From Bathymodiolus brooksi (Eukaryota > Mollusca > Bivalvia > Mytilida > Modiolidae), in assembly GCA_963680875.1 (NCBI GenBank), contig OY804578.1, positions 4,774,001 to 4,838,000 on the forward strand: a DNA stretch of 64,000 nucleotides, given 5' to 3'. Position numbers and translations under genes: made by a program. The notes under the pieces are model-generated. The model had not been told where the DNA came from. It was given only the letters and a program-made list of their open reading frames with translations, and did not search any database. Shown here piece by piece: positions 15,701 through 30,700 of the stretch (positions are counted from its first letter, which is position 1; each line of letters opens with the position of its first letter).

Positions 15701-18700
15701 CTCCAGAAACGGTTACCCTGGTAATAATGGTGATCATAACACTTCAATAATGAGCATACCTGATGAATGTTATTCCAGAAACGGTTACCCAGGTAATAGT
15801 GGTGATCATAAAACTTCAATAATGAGCATACTTGATGAATGTTATTCTAGAAACCGTTATCCAGGTAATAGTGGCAATCATAAATCTTCAATAATGAGCA
15901 TACCTGATGAATGTTATTCCAGAAAAGGTTACCCAGGTAATAGTGGTTATCATAACACTTCAATAATGAGCATACCTGATGAATATTATTATAGAAACGG
16001 TTACCCAGGTAATAGTGGTGTTCATAACACTTCAATAATGAGCATACCTGATGAATGTTATTCTAGAAACGGTTACCCAGGTAATAGCGGCGATCATAAA
16101 GCTTCAATAATGAGCATACCTGATGAATGTTATTCCAGAAACGGTTACACAGGTAATAGTGGTTATCATAAAACTTCAATAATGAGCATACCTGATGAAT
16201 GTTATTCTAGAAACGGCTACCCAGGTAATAGTGGTGATCATAACACTTCAAAAATGAGCATACCTTATGAATGTTATTCTAGAAACGGTTACCCAGGTAA
16301 TAGTGGCGATCATAGCACTTCAATAATGAGCATACCTGATGAAGGTTATTACATACCTGATGAATGTTATTCCAGCAACGGTTACCCTGGTAATAGTGGT
16401 GATCATAAAACTTCAATAATGAGCATACCTGATGAATGTTATTCTAGAAACGGTTACCCTGGTAATAGTGGTGATCATAAAACTTCAATAATGAGCATAC
16501 CTGATGAATATTATTCTAGAAACGGTTACCCTGGAAATAGTGGTGATAATAAAACTTCAATAATGAGCATACATGATGAATGTTATTCTAGAAACGGTTA
16601 CCCAGGTAATAGTTGCGATCATAAAGCTTCAATAATGAGCATACCTGATGAAAGTTATTCTAGAAACGGATACCCAGGTAATAGTGGTGATCATAAAACT
16701 TCAATAATGAGCATACCTTATGAATGTTATTCCAGAAACGGTTACCCATGTAATAGTGGTGATCATAACACTTCAATAATGAGCATACCTGATAAATGTT
16801 TTTCTAGAAACGGTTACCCTGGTAATAGTGGTGATCATAAAACTTCAATAATGAGCATACCTGATGAATGTTATTCTAGAAACAGTTACCCTGGTAATAG
16901 TGGTGATCATAACACTTCAATAATGAGCATACCTGATGAATGTTTTTCCAGAAACAGTTACCCAAGTAATAGTGGTGATCATAACACTTCAATAATAAGC
17001 ATATCTGATGAATGTTATTCTAGAAACGGTTACCCAGGTAATAGTTGTGATCATAACACTTCAATAATGAACATACCTGATGAATATTATTCCAGAAACG
17101 GTTACCCAGGTAATAGTGGTGATCATAACACTTCAAAAATGAGCATACCTGATGAATGTTACTCCAGAAACGGTTACCCTGGTAATAATGGTGATCATAA
17201 CACTTCAATAATGAGCATACCTGATGAATGTTATTCTAGAAACGGCTACCCAGGTAATAGTGGTGATCAAAAAACTTCAAAAATGAGCATACTTGATGAA
17301 TGTTATTCTAGAAACCGTAATCCAGGTAATAGTGGCAATCATAAATCTTCAATAATGAGCATACCTGATGAATGTTATTCCAGAAAAGGTTACCCAGGTA
17401 ATAGTGGTTATCATAACACTTCAATAATGAGCATACATGATGAATATTATTATAGAAACGGTTACCCAGGTAATAGTGGTGTTCATAACACTTCAATAAT
17501 GAGCATACCTGATGAATGTTATTCTAGAAACGGTTACCTTGGTAATAGTGGCGATCATAAAGCTTCAATAATGAGCATACCTGATGAATGTTATTCTAGA
17601 AACGGATACCCAGGTAATAGTGGTGATCATAACACTTCAATAATGAGCGTACCTGATGAATGTTATTCCAGAAACGGTTACCCAGGTAATAGTGGTGATC
17701 ATAACACTTCAATAATGAGCATACCTGATGAATGTTTTTCTAGAAACGGTTACCCTGGTAATAGTGGTGATCATAACACTTCAATAATGAGCATATCTTA
17801 TCAATGTTATTCCAGAAACGGTTACCCATGTAATAGTGGTGATCATAACACTTCAATTATGAGCATACCTGATGAATGTTATTCCAGAAACGGTTACCCA
17901 GGTAATAGTGGTGATCATAAAACTTCAATAATGGGCATACCTGATGAATGTTATTCCAGAAACGGTTACCCAGGTAATAGTGGTGATCATAAAACTTCAA
18001 TAATGAGCATACCTGATGAATGTTATTTTAGAAACGGTTACCCGGGTAATAGTGGTGATCATAACACTTCAATAATGAGCATACCTGATGAATGTTTTTC
18101 CAGACACAGTTACCCAAGTAATAGTGGTGATCATAACACTTCAATAATAAGCATATCTGATGAATGTTATTCTAGAAACGGTTACCCAGGTAATAGTGGT
18201 GTTCATAACACTTCAATAATGAGCATACCTGATGAATGTTATTCTAGAAACGGTTACCCAGGTAATAGCGGCGATCATAAAGCTTCAATAATGAGCATAC
18301 CCGATGAATATTATTCTAGAAACTGTTACCCTGGTAAGAGTGGTGATCATAAAACTTCAATAATGAGCATACCTGATGAATGTTATTCTAGAAACGGTTA
18401 CCCTGGTAATAGTGGTGATCATAACACTTCAATAATGAGCATACCTGATGAATATTATTCTAGAAACGGTTACCCAGGTAATAGTGGTGATCATAAAACT
18501 TCAATAATGAGCATACCTGATGAATGTTATTCTAGAAACGGTTACCCTGGTAATAGTGGTGATCATAAAACTTCAATAATGAGCATACCTGATGAATATT
18601 ATTCTGGAAACGGTTACCCAGGTAATAGGGGTGATCATAACACTTCAATAATGAACATACCTGATGAATGTTATTCTAGAAACGGTTACCCTGGTAATAG

Positions 18701-21700
18701 TGGCGATCATAAAGCTTCAATAATGAGCATACCTGATGAAAGTTATTCTAGAAACGGATACCCATGTAATAGTGGTGATCATAAAACTTCAATAATGAGC
18801 ATACCTGATGAATGTTATTCTAGAAACGGTTACCCAGGTAATAGTGGCGATCATAAAGCTTCAATAATGAGCATACCTGATGAATGTTATTCCCGAAAAG
18901 GTTACCCAGGTAATAGTGGTTATCATAACACTTCAATAATGAGCATACCTGATGAATATTATTCTAGAAACGGTTACCCAGGTAATAGTGGTGTTCATAA
19001 CACTTCAATAATGAGCATACCTGATGAATGTTATTCTAGAAACGGTTACCCTGGTAATAGTGGTGATCATAACACTTCAATAATGAGCATACCTGATGAA
19101 TATTATTCTAGAAACGGTTACCCAGGTAATAATGGTGATCATAAAACTTCAATAATGAGCATACCTGATGAATGTTATTCTAGAAACGGTTACCCTGGTA
19201 ATAGTGGTGATCATAAAACTTCAATAATGAGCATACCTGATGAATATTATTCTGGAAACGGTTACCCAGGTAATAGGGGTGATCATAACATTTCAATAAT
19301 GAGCATACCTGATGAATGTTATTCTAGAAACGGTTACCTTGGTAATAGTGGCGATCATAAAGCTTCAATAATGAGCATACCTGATGAATGTTATTCTAGA
19401 AACGGATACCCAGGTAATAGTGGTGATCATAACACTTCAATAATGAGCGTACCTGATGAATGTTATTCCAGAAACGGTTACCCAGGTAATAGTGGTGATC
19501 ATAACACTTCAATAATGAGCATACCTGATGAATGTTTTTCTAGAAACGGTTACCCTGGTAATAGTGGTGATCATAACACTTCAATAATGAGCATATCTTA
19601 TCAATGTTATTCCAGAAACGGTTACCCATGTAATAGTGGTGATCATAACACTTCAATTATGAGCATACCTGATGAATGTTATTCCAGAAACGGTTACCCA
19701 GGTAATAGTGGTGATCATAAAACTTCAATAATGGGCATACCTGATGAATGTTATTCCAGAAACGGTTACCCAGGTAATAGTGGTGATCATAAAACTTCAA
19801 TAATGAGCATACCTGATGAATGTTATTTTAGAAACGGTTACCCGGGTAATAGTGGTGATCATAACACTTCAATAATGAGCATACCTGATGAATGTTTTTC
19901 CAGACACAGTTACCCAAGTAATAGTGGTGATCATAACACTTCAATAATAAGCATATCTGATGAATGTTATTCTAGAAACGGTTACCCAGGTAATAGTGGT
20001 GTTCATAACACTTCAATAATGAGCATACCTGATGAATGTTATTCTAGAAACGGTTACCCAGGTAATAGCGGCGATCATAAAGCTTCAATAATGAGCATAC
20101 CTGATGAATATTATTCTAGAAACTGTTACCCTGGTAATAGTGGTGATCATAAAACTTCAATAATGAGCATACCTGATGAATGTTATTCTAGAAACGGTTA
20201 CCCTGGTAATAGTGGTGATCATAACACTTCAATAATGAGCATACCTGATGAATATTATTCTAGAAACGGTTACCCAGGTAATAGTGGTGATCATAAAACT
20301 TCAATAATGAGCATACCTGATGAATGTTATTCTAGAAACGGTTACCCAGGTAATAGTGGTGATCATAAAACTTCAATAATGAGCATACCTGATGAATATT
20401 ATTCTGGAAACGGTTACCCAGGTAATAGGGGTGATCATAACACTTCAATAATGAACATACCTGATGAATGTTATTCTAGAAACGGTTACCCTGGTAATAG
20501 TGGCGATCATAAAGCTTCAATAATGAGCATACCTGATGAAAGTTATTCTAGAAACGGATACCCAGGTAATAGTGGTGATCATAACACTTCAATAATGATC
20601 GTACCTGATGAATGTTATTCCAGAAACGGTTTCCCAGGTAATAGTGGTAATCATAACACTTCAATAATGAGCATACCTGATGAATGTTTTTCTAGAAACA
20701 GTTACCCTGGTAATAGTGGTGATCATAACACTTCAATAATGAGCATACCTTATCAATGTTATTCCATAAACGGTTACCCAGGTAATAGTGGTGATCATAA
20801 CACGTGAATTATGAGCATACCTGATGAATGTTATTCCAGAAACAGTTAACCAGGTAATAGTGGTGATCATAACACTTCAATATCGAGCGTACCTGATGAA
20901 TGTTATTCCAGAAACGGTTACCCAGGTAATAGTGGTGATCATAACACTTCAATAATGAGCATACCTGATGAATGTTATTCTCGAAACGGTTACCCAGGTA
21001 ATAGTGGTAATGATAAAACTTCAATAATGAGCATACCTGATGAATGTTATTCCAGAAACGGTTACCCAGGTAATAGTGTCGATCATAAAGCTTCAATAAT
21101 GAGCATACCTGATGACAGTTATTCTAGAAACGGATACCCAGGTAATAGTGGTGATCATAAAACTTCAATAATGAGCATACCTGATGAATGTTATTCCAGA
21201 AACAGTTACCCAGGTAATAGTGGTGATCATAACACTTCAATAATGAGCATACCTGATGAATGTTATTCTAGAAACGGATACCCAGGTAATAGTGGTGATC
21301 ATAACACTTCAATAATGAGCGTACCTGATGAATGTTATTCTAGAAACGGTTACCCTGGTAATAGTGGTGATCATAACACTTCAATAATGAGCATACCTGA
21401 TGAATGTTATTCCAGAAACGGCTACCCAGGTAATAGTGGTGATCATAACACTTCAATAATGAGCATACCTGATGAATGTTATTCTCGAAACGGTTACCCA
21501 GGTAAAAGTGGTGATGATAAAACTTCAATAATGAGCATACCTGATGAATGTTATTCCAGAAACGGTTACCCAGGTAATAGTGGTGATCATAAAACTTCAA
21601 TAATGAGCATACATGATGAATGTTATTCTAGAAACGGTTACCCAGGTAATAGTTGCGATCATTAAGCTTCAATAATGAGCATACCTGATGAAAGTTATTC

Positions 21701-24700
21701 TAGAAACGGATACCCAGGTAATAGTGGTGATCATAAAACTTCAATAATGAGCATACCTGATGAATGTTATTCCGGAAACGGTTACCCAGGTAATAGTGGT
21801 GATCATAACACTTCAATAATGAGCATACCTGATGAATGTTTTTCTAGAAACGGTTACCCAGGTAATGGTGGTGATCATAACACTTCAAAAATGAGCATAC
21901 CTGATGAATGTTACTCCAGAAACGGTTACCCTGGTAATAAGGGTGATCATAACACTTCAATAATGAGCATACCTGATGAATGTTATTCTAGAAACGGCTA
22001 CCCAGGTAATAGTGGTGATCATAAAACTTCAATAATGAGCATACTTGATGAATGTTATTCTAGAAACCGTAATCCAGGTAATAGTGGCAATCATAAATCT
22101 TCAATAATGAGCATACCTGATGAATGTTATTCCAGAAAAGGTTACCCAGGTAATAGTGGTTATCATAACACTTCAATAATGAGCATACATGATGAATATT
22201 ATTATAGAAACGGTTACCCAGGTAATAGTGGTGTTCATAACACTTCAATAATGAGCATACCTGATGAATGTTATTCCAGAAACGGTTACACAGGTAATAG
22301 TGGTTATCATAAAACTTCAATAATGAGCATACCTGATGAATGTTATTCTAGAAACCGCTACCCAGGTAATAGTGGTGATCATAACACTTCAAAAATGAGC
22401 ATACCTGATGAATGTTATTCTAGAAACGGTTACCCAGGTATTAGTGGCGATCATAGCACTTCAATAATGAGTATACCTGATCAAGGTTATTACATACCTG
22501 ATGAATGTTTTTCTAGAAACGGTTACCCAGGTAATGGTGGTGATCATAACACTTCAATAATGAGCATACCTTATCAATGTTATTCCAGAAACGGTTACCC
22601 AGGTAATAGTGGTGATCATAACACGTCAATTATGAGCATACCTGATGAATGTTATTCCAGAAACAGTTACCCAGGTAATAGTGGTGATCATAAAACTTCA
22701 ATTATGGGCATACCTGATGAATGTTATTCCAGAAACGGTTACCCAGGTAATAGTGGTGATCATAAAACTTCAATAATGAGCATACCTGATGAATGTTATT
22801 TTAGAAACAGTTACCCTGGTAATAGTGGTGATCATAACATTTCAATAATGAGCATACCTAATGAATGTTTTTCCAGAAACAGTTACCCAAGTAATAGTGG
22901 TGATCATAACACTTCAATAATAAGCATACCTGATGAATGTTATTCTAGAAACGGTTACCCTGGTAATAGTGGTGAGCATAACACTTCAATAATGAACATA
23001 CCTGATGAATATTATTCCAGAAACGGTTACCCAGGTAATATTGGTGATCATAACACTTCAATAATGAGCATACCTGATGAATGTTACTCCAGAAACGGTT
23101 ACCCTGGTAATAATGGTGATCATAACACTTCAATAATGAGCATACCTGATGAATGTTATTCCAGAAACGTTACCCAGGTAATAGTGGTGATCATAAAACT
23201 TCAATAATGAGCATACTTGATGAATGTTATTCTAGAAACCGTTATCCAGGTAATAGTGGCAATCATAAATCTTCAATAATGAGCATACCTGATGAATGTT
23301 ATTCCAGAAAAGGTTACCCAGGTAATAGTGGTTATCATAACACTTCAATAATGAGCATACCTGATGAATATTATTATAGAAACGGTTACCCAGGTAATAG
23401 TGGTGTTCATAACACTTCAATAATGAGCATACCTGATGAATGTTATTCTAGAAACGGTTACCCAGGTAATAGCGGCGATCATAAAGCTTCAATAATGAGC
23501 ATACCTGATGAATGTTATTCCAGAAACGGTTACACAGGTAATAGTGGTTATCATAAAACTTCAATAATGAGCATACCTGATGAATGTTATTCTAGAAACG
23601 GCTACCCAGGTAATAGTGGTGATCATAACACTTCAAAAATGAGCATACCTGATGAATGTTATTCTAGAAACGGTTACCCAGGTAATAGTGGCGATCATAG
23701 CACTTCAATAATGAGCATACCTGATGAAGGTTATTACATACCTGATGAATGTTATTCCAGCAACGGTTACCCTGGTAATAGTGGTGATCATAAAACTTCA
23801 ATAATGAGCATACCTGATGAATGTTATTCTAGAAACGGTTACCCTGGTAATAGTGGTGATCATAAAACTTCAATAATGAGCATACCTGATGAATATTATT
23901 CTAGAAACGGTTACCCTGGAAATAGTGGTGATCATAAAACTTCAATAATGAGCATACATGATGAATGTTATTCTAGAAACGGTTACCCAGGTAATAGTTG
24001 CGATCATAAAGCTTCAATAATGAGCATACCTGATGAAAGTTATTCTAGAAACGGATACCCAGGTAATAGTGGTGATCATAAAACTTCAATAATGAGCATA
24101 CCTTATGAATGTTATTCCAGAAACGGTTACCCATGTAATAGTGGTGATCATAACACTTCAATAATGAGCATACCTGATAAATGTTTTTCTAGAAACGGTT
24201 ACCCTGGTAATAGTGGTGATCATAAAACTTCAATAATGAGCATACCTGATGAATGTTATTTTAGAAACAGTTACCCTGGTAATAGTGGTGATCATAACAC
24301 TTCAATAATGAGCATACCTGATGAATGTTTTTCCAGAAACAGTTACCCAAGTAATAGTGGTGATCATAACACTTCAATAATAAGCATATCTGATGAATGT
24401 TATTCTAGAAACGGTTACCCAGGTAATAGTTGTGATCATAACACTTCAATAATGAACATACCTGATGAATATTATTCCAGAAACGGTTACCCAGGTAATA
24501 GTGGTGATCATAACACTTCAAAAATGAGCATACCTGATGAATGTTACTCCAGAAACGGTTACCCTGGTAATAATGGTGATCATAACACTTCAATAATGAG
24601 CATACCAGATGAATGTTATTCTAGAAACGGCTACCCAGGTAATAGTGGTGATCATAAAACTTCAATAATGAGCATACTTGATGAATGTTATTCTAGAAAC

Positions 24701-27700
24701 CGTAATCCAGGTAATAGTGGCAATCATAAATCTTCAATAATGAGCATACCTGATGAATGTTATTCCAGAAAAGGTTACCCAGGTAATAGTGGTTATCATA
24801 ACACTTCAATAATGAGCATACATGATGAATATTATTATAGAAACGGTTACCCAGGTAATAGTGGTGTTCATAACACTTCAATAATGAGCATACCTGATGA
24901 ATGTTATTCCAGAAACGGTTACACAGGTAATAGTGGTTATCATAAAACTTCAATAATGAGCATACCTGATGAATGTTATTCTAGAAACCGCTACCCAGGT
25001 AATAGTGGTGATCATAACACTTCAAAAATGAGCATACCTGATGAATGTTATTCTAGAAACGGTTACCCAGGTATTAGTGGCGATCATAGCACTTCAATAA
25101 TGAGCATACCTGATCAAGGTTATTACATACCTGATGAATGTTATTCCAGCAACGGTTACCCTGGTAATAGTGGTGATCATAAAACTTCAATAATGAGCAT
25201 ACCTGATGAATATTATTCTAGAAACGGTTACCCTGGTAATAGTGGTGATCATAAAACTTCAATAATGAGCATACCTGATGAATGTTATTCTAAAAACGGT
25301 TACCCTGGTAATAGTGGTGATCATAAAACTTCAATAATGAGCATACCTGATGAATATTATTCTAGAAACGGTTACCCTGGTAATAGTGGTGATCATAAAA
25401 CTTCAATAATGAGCATACCTGATGAATGTTATTCTAAAAACGGTTACCCTGGTAATAGTGGTGATCATAAAACTTCAATAATGAGCATACCTGATGAATA
25501 TTATTCTAGAAACGGTTACCCAGGTAATAGTGGTGATCATAAAACTTCAATAATGAGCATACCTGATGAATGTTATTCTAGAAACGTTACCCTGGTAATA
25601 GTGGTGATCATAAAACTTCAATAATGAGCATACCTGATGAATATTATTCTAGAAACGGTTACCCGGGTAATAGTGGTGATCATAACACTTCAATAATGAG
25701 CATACCTGATGAATGTTATTCTAGAAACGGTTACCCAGGTAATAGTGGTGATCATAAAACTTCAATAATGAGCATACCTGATGAATGTTATTCTAGAAAC
25801 GGTTACCCAGGTAATAGTGGCGATCATAAAGCTTCAATAATGAGCATACCTGATGAAAGTTATTCTAGAAACGGATACCCACGTAATAGTGGTGATCATA
25901 AAACTTCAATAATGAGCATACCTGATGAATGTTATTCCAGAAACGGTTACCCAGGTAATAGTGGTGATCATAACACTTCAATAATGAGCATACCTGATGA
26001 ATGTTATTCTTGAAACGGACACCCAGGTAATAGTGGTGATCATAACACTTCAATAATGAGCGTACCTGATCAATGTTATTCCAGAAACGGTTACCCAGGT
26101 AATAGTGGTGATCATAACACTTCAATAATGAGCATACCTGATGAATGTTTTTTCTAGAAACGGTTACCCAGGTAATAGTGGTGATCATAACACTTCAATA
26201 ATGAGCATACCTTATCAATGTTATTCCAGAAACGGTTACCCAGGTAATAGTGGTGATCATAACACTTCAATTATGAGCATACCTGATGAATGTTATTACA
26301 GAAACAGTTACCCAAGTAATAGTGGTGATCATAAAACTTCAATAATGAGCATACCTGATGAATGTTATTTTAGATACGTTACTCAGGTAATAGTGGTGAT
26401 CATAACACTTCAATAATGAGCATACCTGATGAGTGTTTTTCCAGAAACAGTTACCCAAGTAATAGTGGTGATAATAACACTTCAATAATAAGCATATCTG
26501 ATGAATGTTATTCTAGAAACGGTTACCCAGGTAATATTGGTGATCATAACACTTCAATAATGAACATACCTGATGAATGTTATTCCAGAAAAGGTTACCC
26601 AGGTAATAGTGGTTATCATAACACTTCAATAATGAGCATACCTGATGAATATTATTCTAGAAACGGTTACCCAGGTAATAGTGGTGTTCATAACACTTCA
26701 ATAATGAGCATACCTGATGAATGTTATTCTAGAAACGGTTACCCAGGTAATAGCGGTGATCATAAAGCTTCAATAATGAGCATACCTGATGAATGTTATT
26801 CCAGAATCGGTTACACAGGTAATAGTGGTGATCATAAAACTTCAATAATGAGCATACCTGATGATTGTTATTCTATAAACGGCTACCTAGGTAATAGTGG
26901 CGATCATAACACTTCAAAAATGAGCATACCTGATGAATGCTATTCTAGAAACGGTTACCCAGATAATAGTGGCGATCATAACACTTCAATAATGAGCATA
27001 TCTGATGAAGGTTATTACATACCTGATGAATGTTATTCCAGAAACGGTTTCCCTGGTAATAGTGGTGATCATAAAACTTCAATAATGAGCATACCTGATG
27101 AATGTTATTCTAGAAATGGTTTCCCTGGTAATAGTGGTGATCATAAAACTTCAATAATGAGCATACCTGATGAATATTATTCTAGAAACGGTTACCCTGG
27201 TAATAGTGGTGATCATGAAACTTCAATAATGAGCATACCTGATGAATGTTATTCTAGAAACGGTTACCCTAGTAATAGTGGTGATCATAAAACTTCAATA
27301 ATGAGCATACCTGATGAATATTATTCTAGAAACGGTTACCCAGGTAATAGTGGTGATCATAAAACTTCAATAATGAGCATACCTGATGAATGTTATTCTA
27401 GAAACGGTTACCCTGGTAATAGTGGTGATCATAAAACTTCAATAATGAGCATACCTGATGAATATTATTCTAGAAACGGTTACCCAGGTAATAGTGGTGA
27501 TCATAACACTTCAATAATGAGCATACCTGATGAATGTTATTCTAGAAACGGTTACCCTGGTAATAGTGGTGATCATAAAACTTCAATAATGAGCATACCT
27601 GATGAATGTTATTCTAGAAACGTTACCCTGGTAATAGTGGTGATCATAAAACTTCAATAATGAGCATACCTGATGAATATTATTCTAGAAACGGTTACCC

Positions 27701-30700
27701 AGGTAATAGTGGTGATCATAACACTTCAATAATGAGCATACCTGATGAATGTTATTCTAGAAACGGTTACCCAGGTAATAGTGGTGATCATAAAACCTCA
27801 ATAATGAGCATACCTGATGAATGTTATTCTAGAAACGGATACCCACGTAATAGTGGTGATCATAAAACTTCAATAATGAGCATACCTGATGAATGTTATT
27901 CCAGAAACGTTTACCCAGGTAATAGTGGTGATCATAACACTTCAATAATGAGCATACCTGATGAATGTTATTCTTGAAACGGACACCCAGGTAATAGTGG
28001 TGATCATAACACTTCAATAATGAGCGTACCTGATCAATGTTATTCCAGAAACGGTTACCCAAGTAATAGTGGTGATCATAACACTTCAATAATGAGCATA
28101 CCTGATGAATGTTTTTTCTAGAAACGGTTACCCTGGTAATAGTGGTGATCATAACACTTCAATAATGAGCATACCTTATCAATGTTATTCCAGAAATGGT
28201 TACCCTGGTAATAGTGGTGATCATAACACGTCAATTATGAGCATACCTGATGAATGTTATTACAGAAACAGTTACCCAGGTAATAGTGGTGATCATAAAA
28301 CTTCAATAATGAGCATACCTGATGAATGTTATTTTAGATACGTTACCCTGGTAATAGTGGTGATCATAACACTTCAATAATGAGCATACCTGATGAATGT
28401 TTTTCCAGAAACAGTTACCCAAGTAATAGTGGTGATAATAACACTTCAATAATGAGCATACCTGATGAATATTATTCTAGAAACGGTTACCCAGGTAATA
28501 GTGGTGTTCATAACACTTCAATAATGAGCATACCTGATGAGTGTTATTCCAGAAACGGTTACCCAGGTAATAGTGGTGATCATAAAACTTCAATAATGAG
28601 CATACCTGATGAATGTTATTCCAGAAAAGGTTACCCAGGTAATAGTGGTTATCATAACACTTCAATAATGAGCATACCTGATGAATATTATTCTAGAAAC
28701 GGTTACCCAGGTAATAGTGGTGTTCATAACACTTCAATAATGAGCATAACTGATGAATGTTATTCTAGAAACGGTTACCCAGGTAATAGCGGTGATCATA
28801 AAACTTCAATAATGAGCATACCTGATGAATGTTATTCCAGAAACGGTTACACAGGTAATAGTGGTGATCATAAAACTTAAATAATGAGCATACCTGATGA
28901 ATGTTATTCTAGAAACGGCTACACAGGTAATAGTGGCGATCATAACACTTCAAAAATGAGCATACCTGATGAATGTTATTCTAGAAACGGTTACCCAGAT
29001 AATAGTGGAGATCATAACACTTCAATAATGAGCATATCTGATGAAGGTTATTACATACCTGATGAATGTTATTCCAGAAACGGTTACCCTGGTAATAGTG
29101 GTGATCATAAAACTTCAATAATGAGCATACCTGATGAATGTTATTCTAGAAATGGTTACCCTGGTAATAGTGGTGATCATAAAACTTCAATAATGAGCAT
29201 ACCTGATGAATATTATTCTAGAAACGGTTACCCTGGTAATAGTGGTGATCATAAAACTTCAATAATGAGCATACCTGATGAATGTTATTCTAGAAACGGT
29301 TACCCTAGTAATAGTGGTGATCATAAAACTTCAATAATGAGCATACCTGATGAATATTATTCTAGAAACGGTTACCCAGGTAATAGTGGTGATCATAAAA
29401 CTTCAATAATGAGCATACCTCATGAATGTTATTCTGGAAACGGTTACCCAGGTAATATTGGTGATCATAAAACTTCAATAATGAGCATACCTGATGAATG
29501 TTATTTTAGATACGGTTACCCTGGTAATAGTGGTGATCATAACACTTCAATAATGAGCATACCTGATGAATGTTTTTCCAGAAACAGTTACCCAAGTAAT
29601 AGTGGTGATAATAACAATTCAATAATAAGCATATCTGATGAATGTTGTTCTAGAAACGGTTACCCAGGTAATAGTGGTGATCATAACACTTCAATAATGA
29701 ACATACCTGATGAATATTATTCCAGAAACGGTTACTCCAGAAACGGTTACCCAGGTAATAGTGGTGATCATAACACTTCAATAATGAGCATACCTCATGA
29801 ATGTTATTCCAGAAACGGTTACCCAGGTAATAGTGATGATCATAAAACTTCCATAATGAGCATACTTGATGAATGTTAATCCAGAAACCGTTATCCAGGT
29901 AATAGTGGCAATCATAAATCTTCAATAATGAGCATACATGATGAATGTTATTCCAGAAAAGGTTACCCAGGTAATAGTGGTTATCATAACACTTCAATAA
30001 TGAGCATACCTGATGAATATTATTCTAGAAACGGTTACCCAGGTAATAGTGGTGTTCATAACACTTCAATAATGAGCATACCTGATCAATGTTATTCTAG
30101 AAACGGTTACCCAGGTAATAGCGGTGATCATAAAGCTTCAATAATGAGCATACCTGATGAATGTTATTCTAGAAACGGCTACCCAGGTAATAGTGGCGAT
30201 CATAACACTTCAAAAATGAGCATACCTGATGAATGTTATTCTAGAAACGGTTACCCAGGTAATAGTGGCGATCATAACACTTCAATAATGAGCATATCTG
30301 ATGAAGGTTATTACATACCTGATGAACGTTATTCTAGAAACGGTTACCCTAGTAATAGTGGTGATCATAAAACTTCAATAATGAGCATACCTGATGAATA
30401 TTATTCTAGAAACGGTTACCCTGGTAATAGTGGTGATCATAAAACTTCAATAATGAGCATACCTGATGAATGTTATTCTAGAAACGGTTACCCTGGTAAT
30501 AGTGGCGATCATAAAACTTCAATAATGAGCATACCTGATGAATATTATTCTAGAAACGGTTACCCAGGTAATAGTGGTGATCATAAAACTTCAATAATGA
30601 GCATACCTGATGAATGTTATTCTAGAAACGGTTACCCTGGTAATAGTGGTGATCATAAAACTTCAATAATGAGCATACCTGATGAATATTATTCTAGAAA

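Noticed and set aside
15030..20807. A 1925-codon protein gene
   Set aside because: It is made only of the 72-bp satellite unit, the frame is interrupted by shared stops and 1-bp deletions, starts occur in every unit, and no promoter or non-repeat domain is seen.
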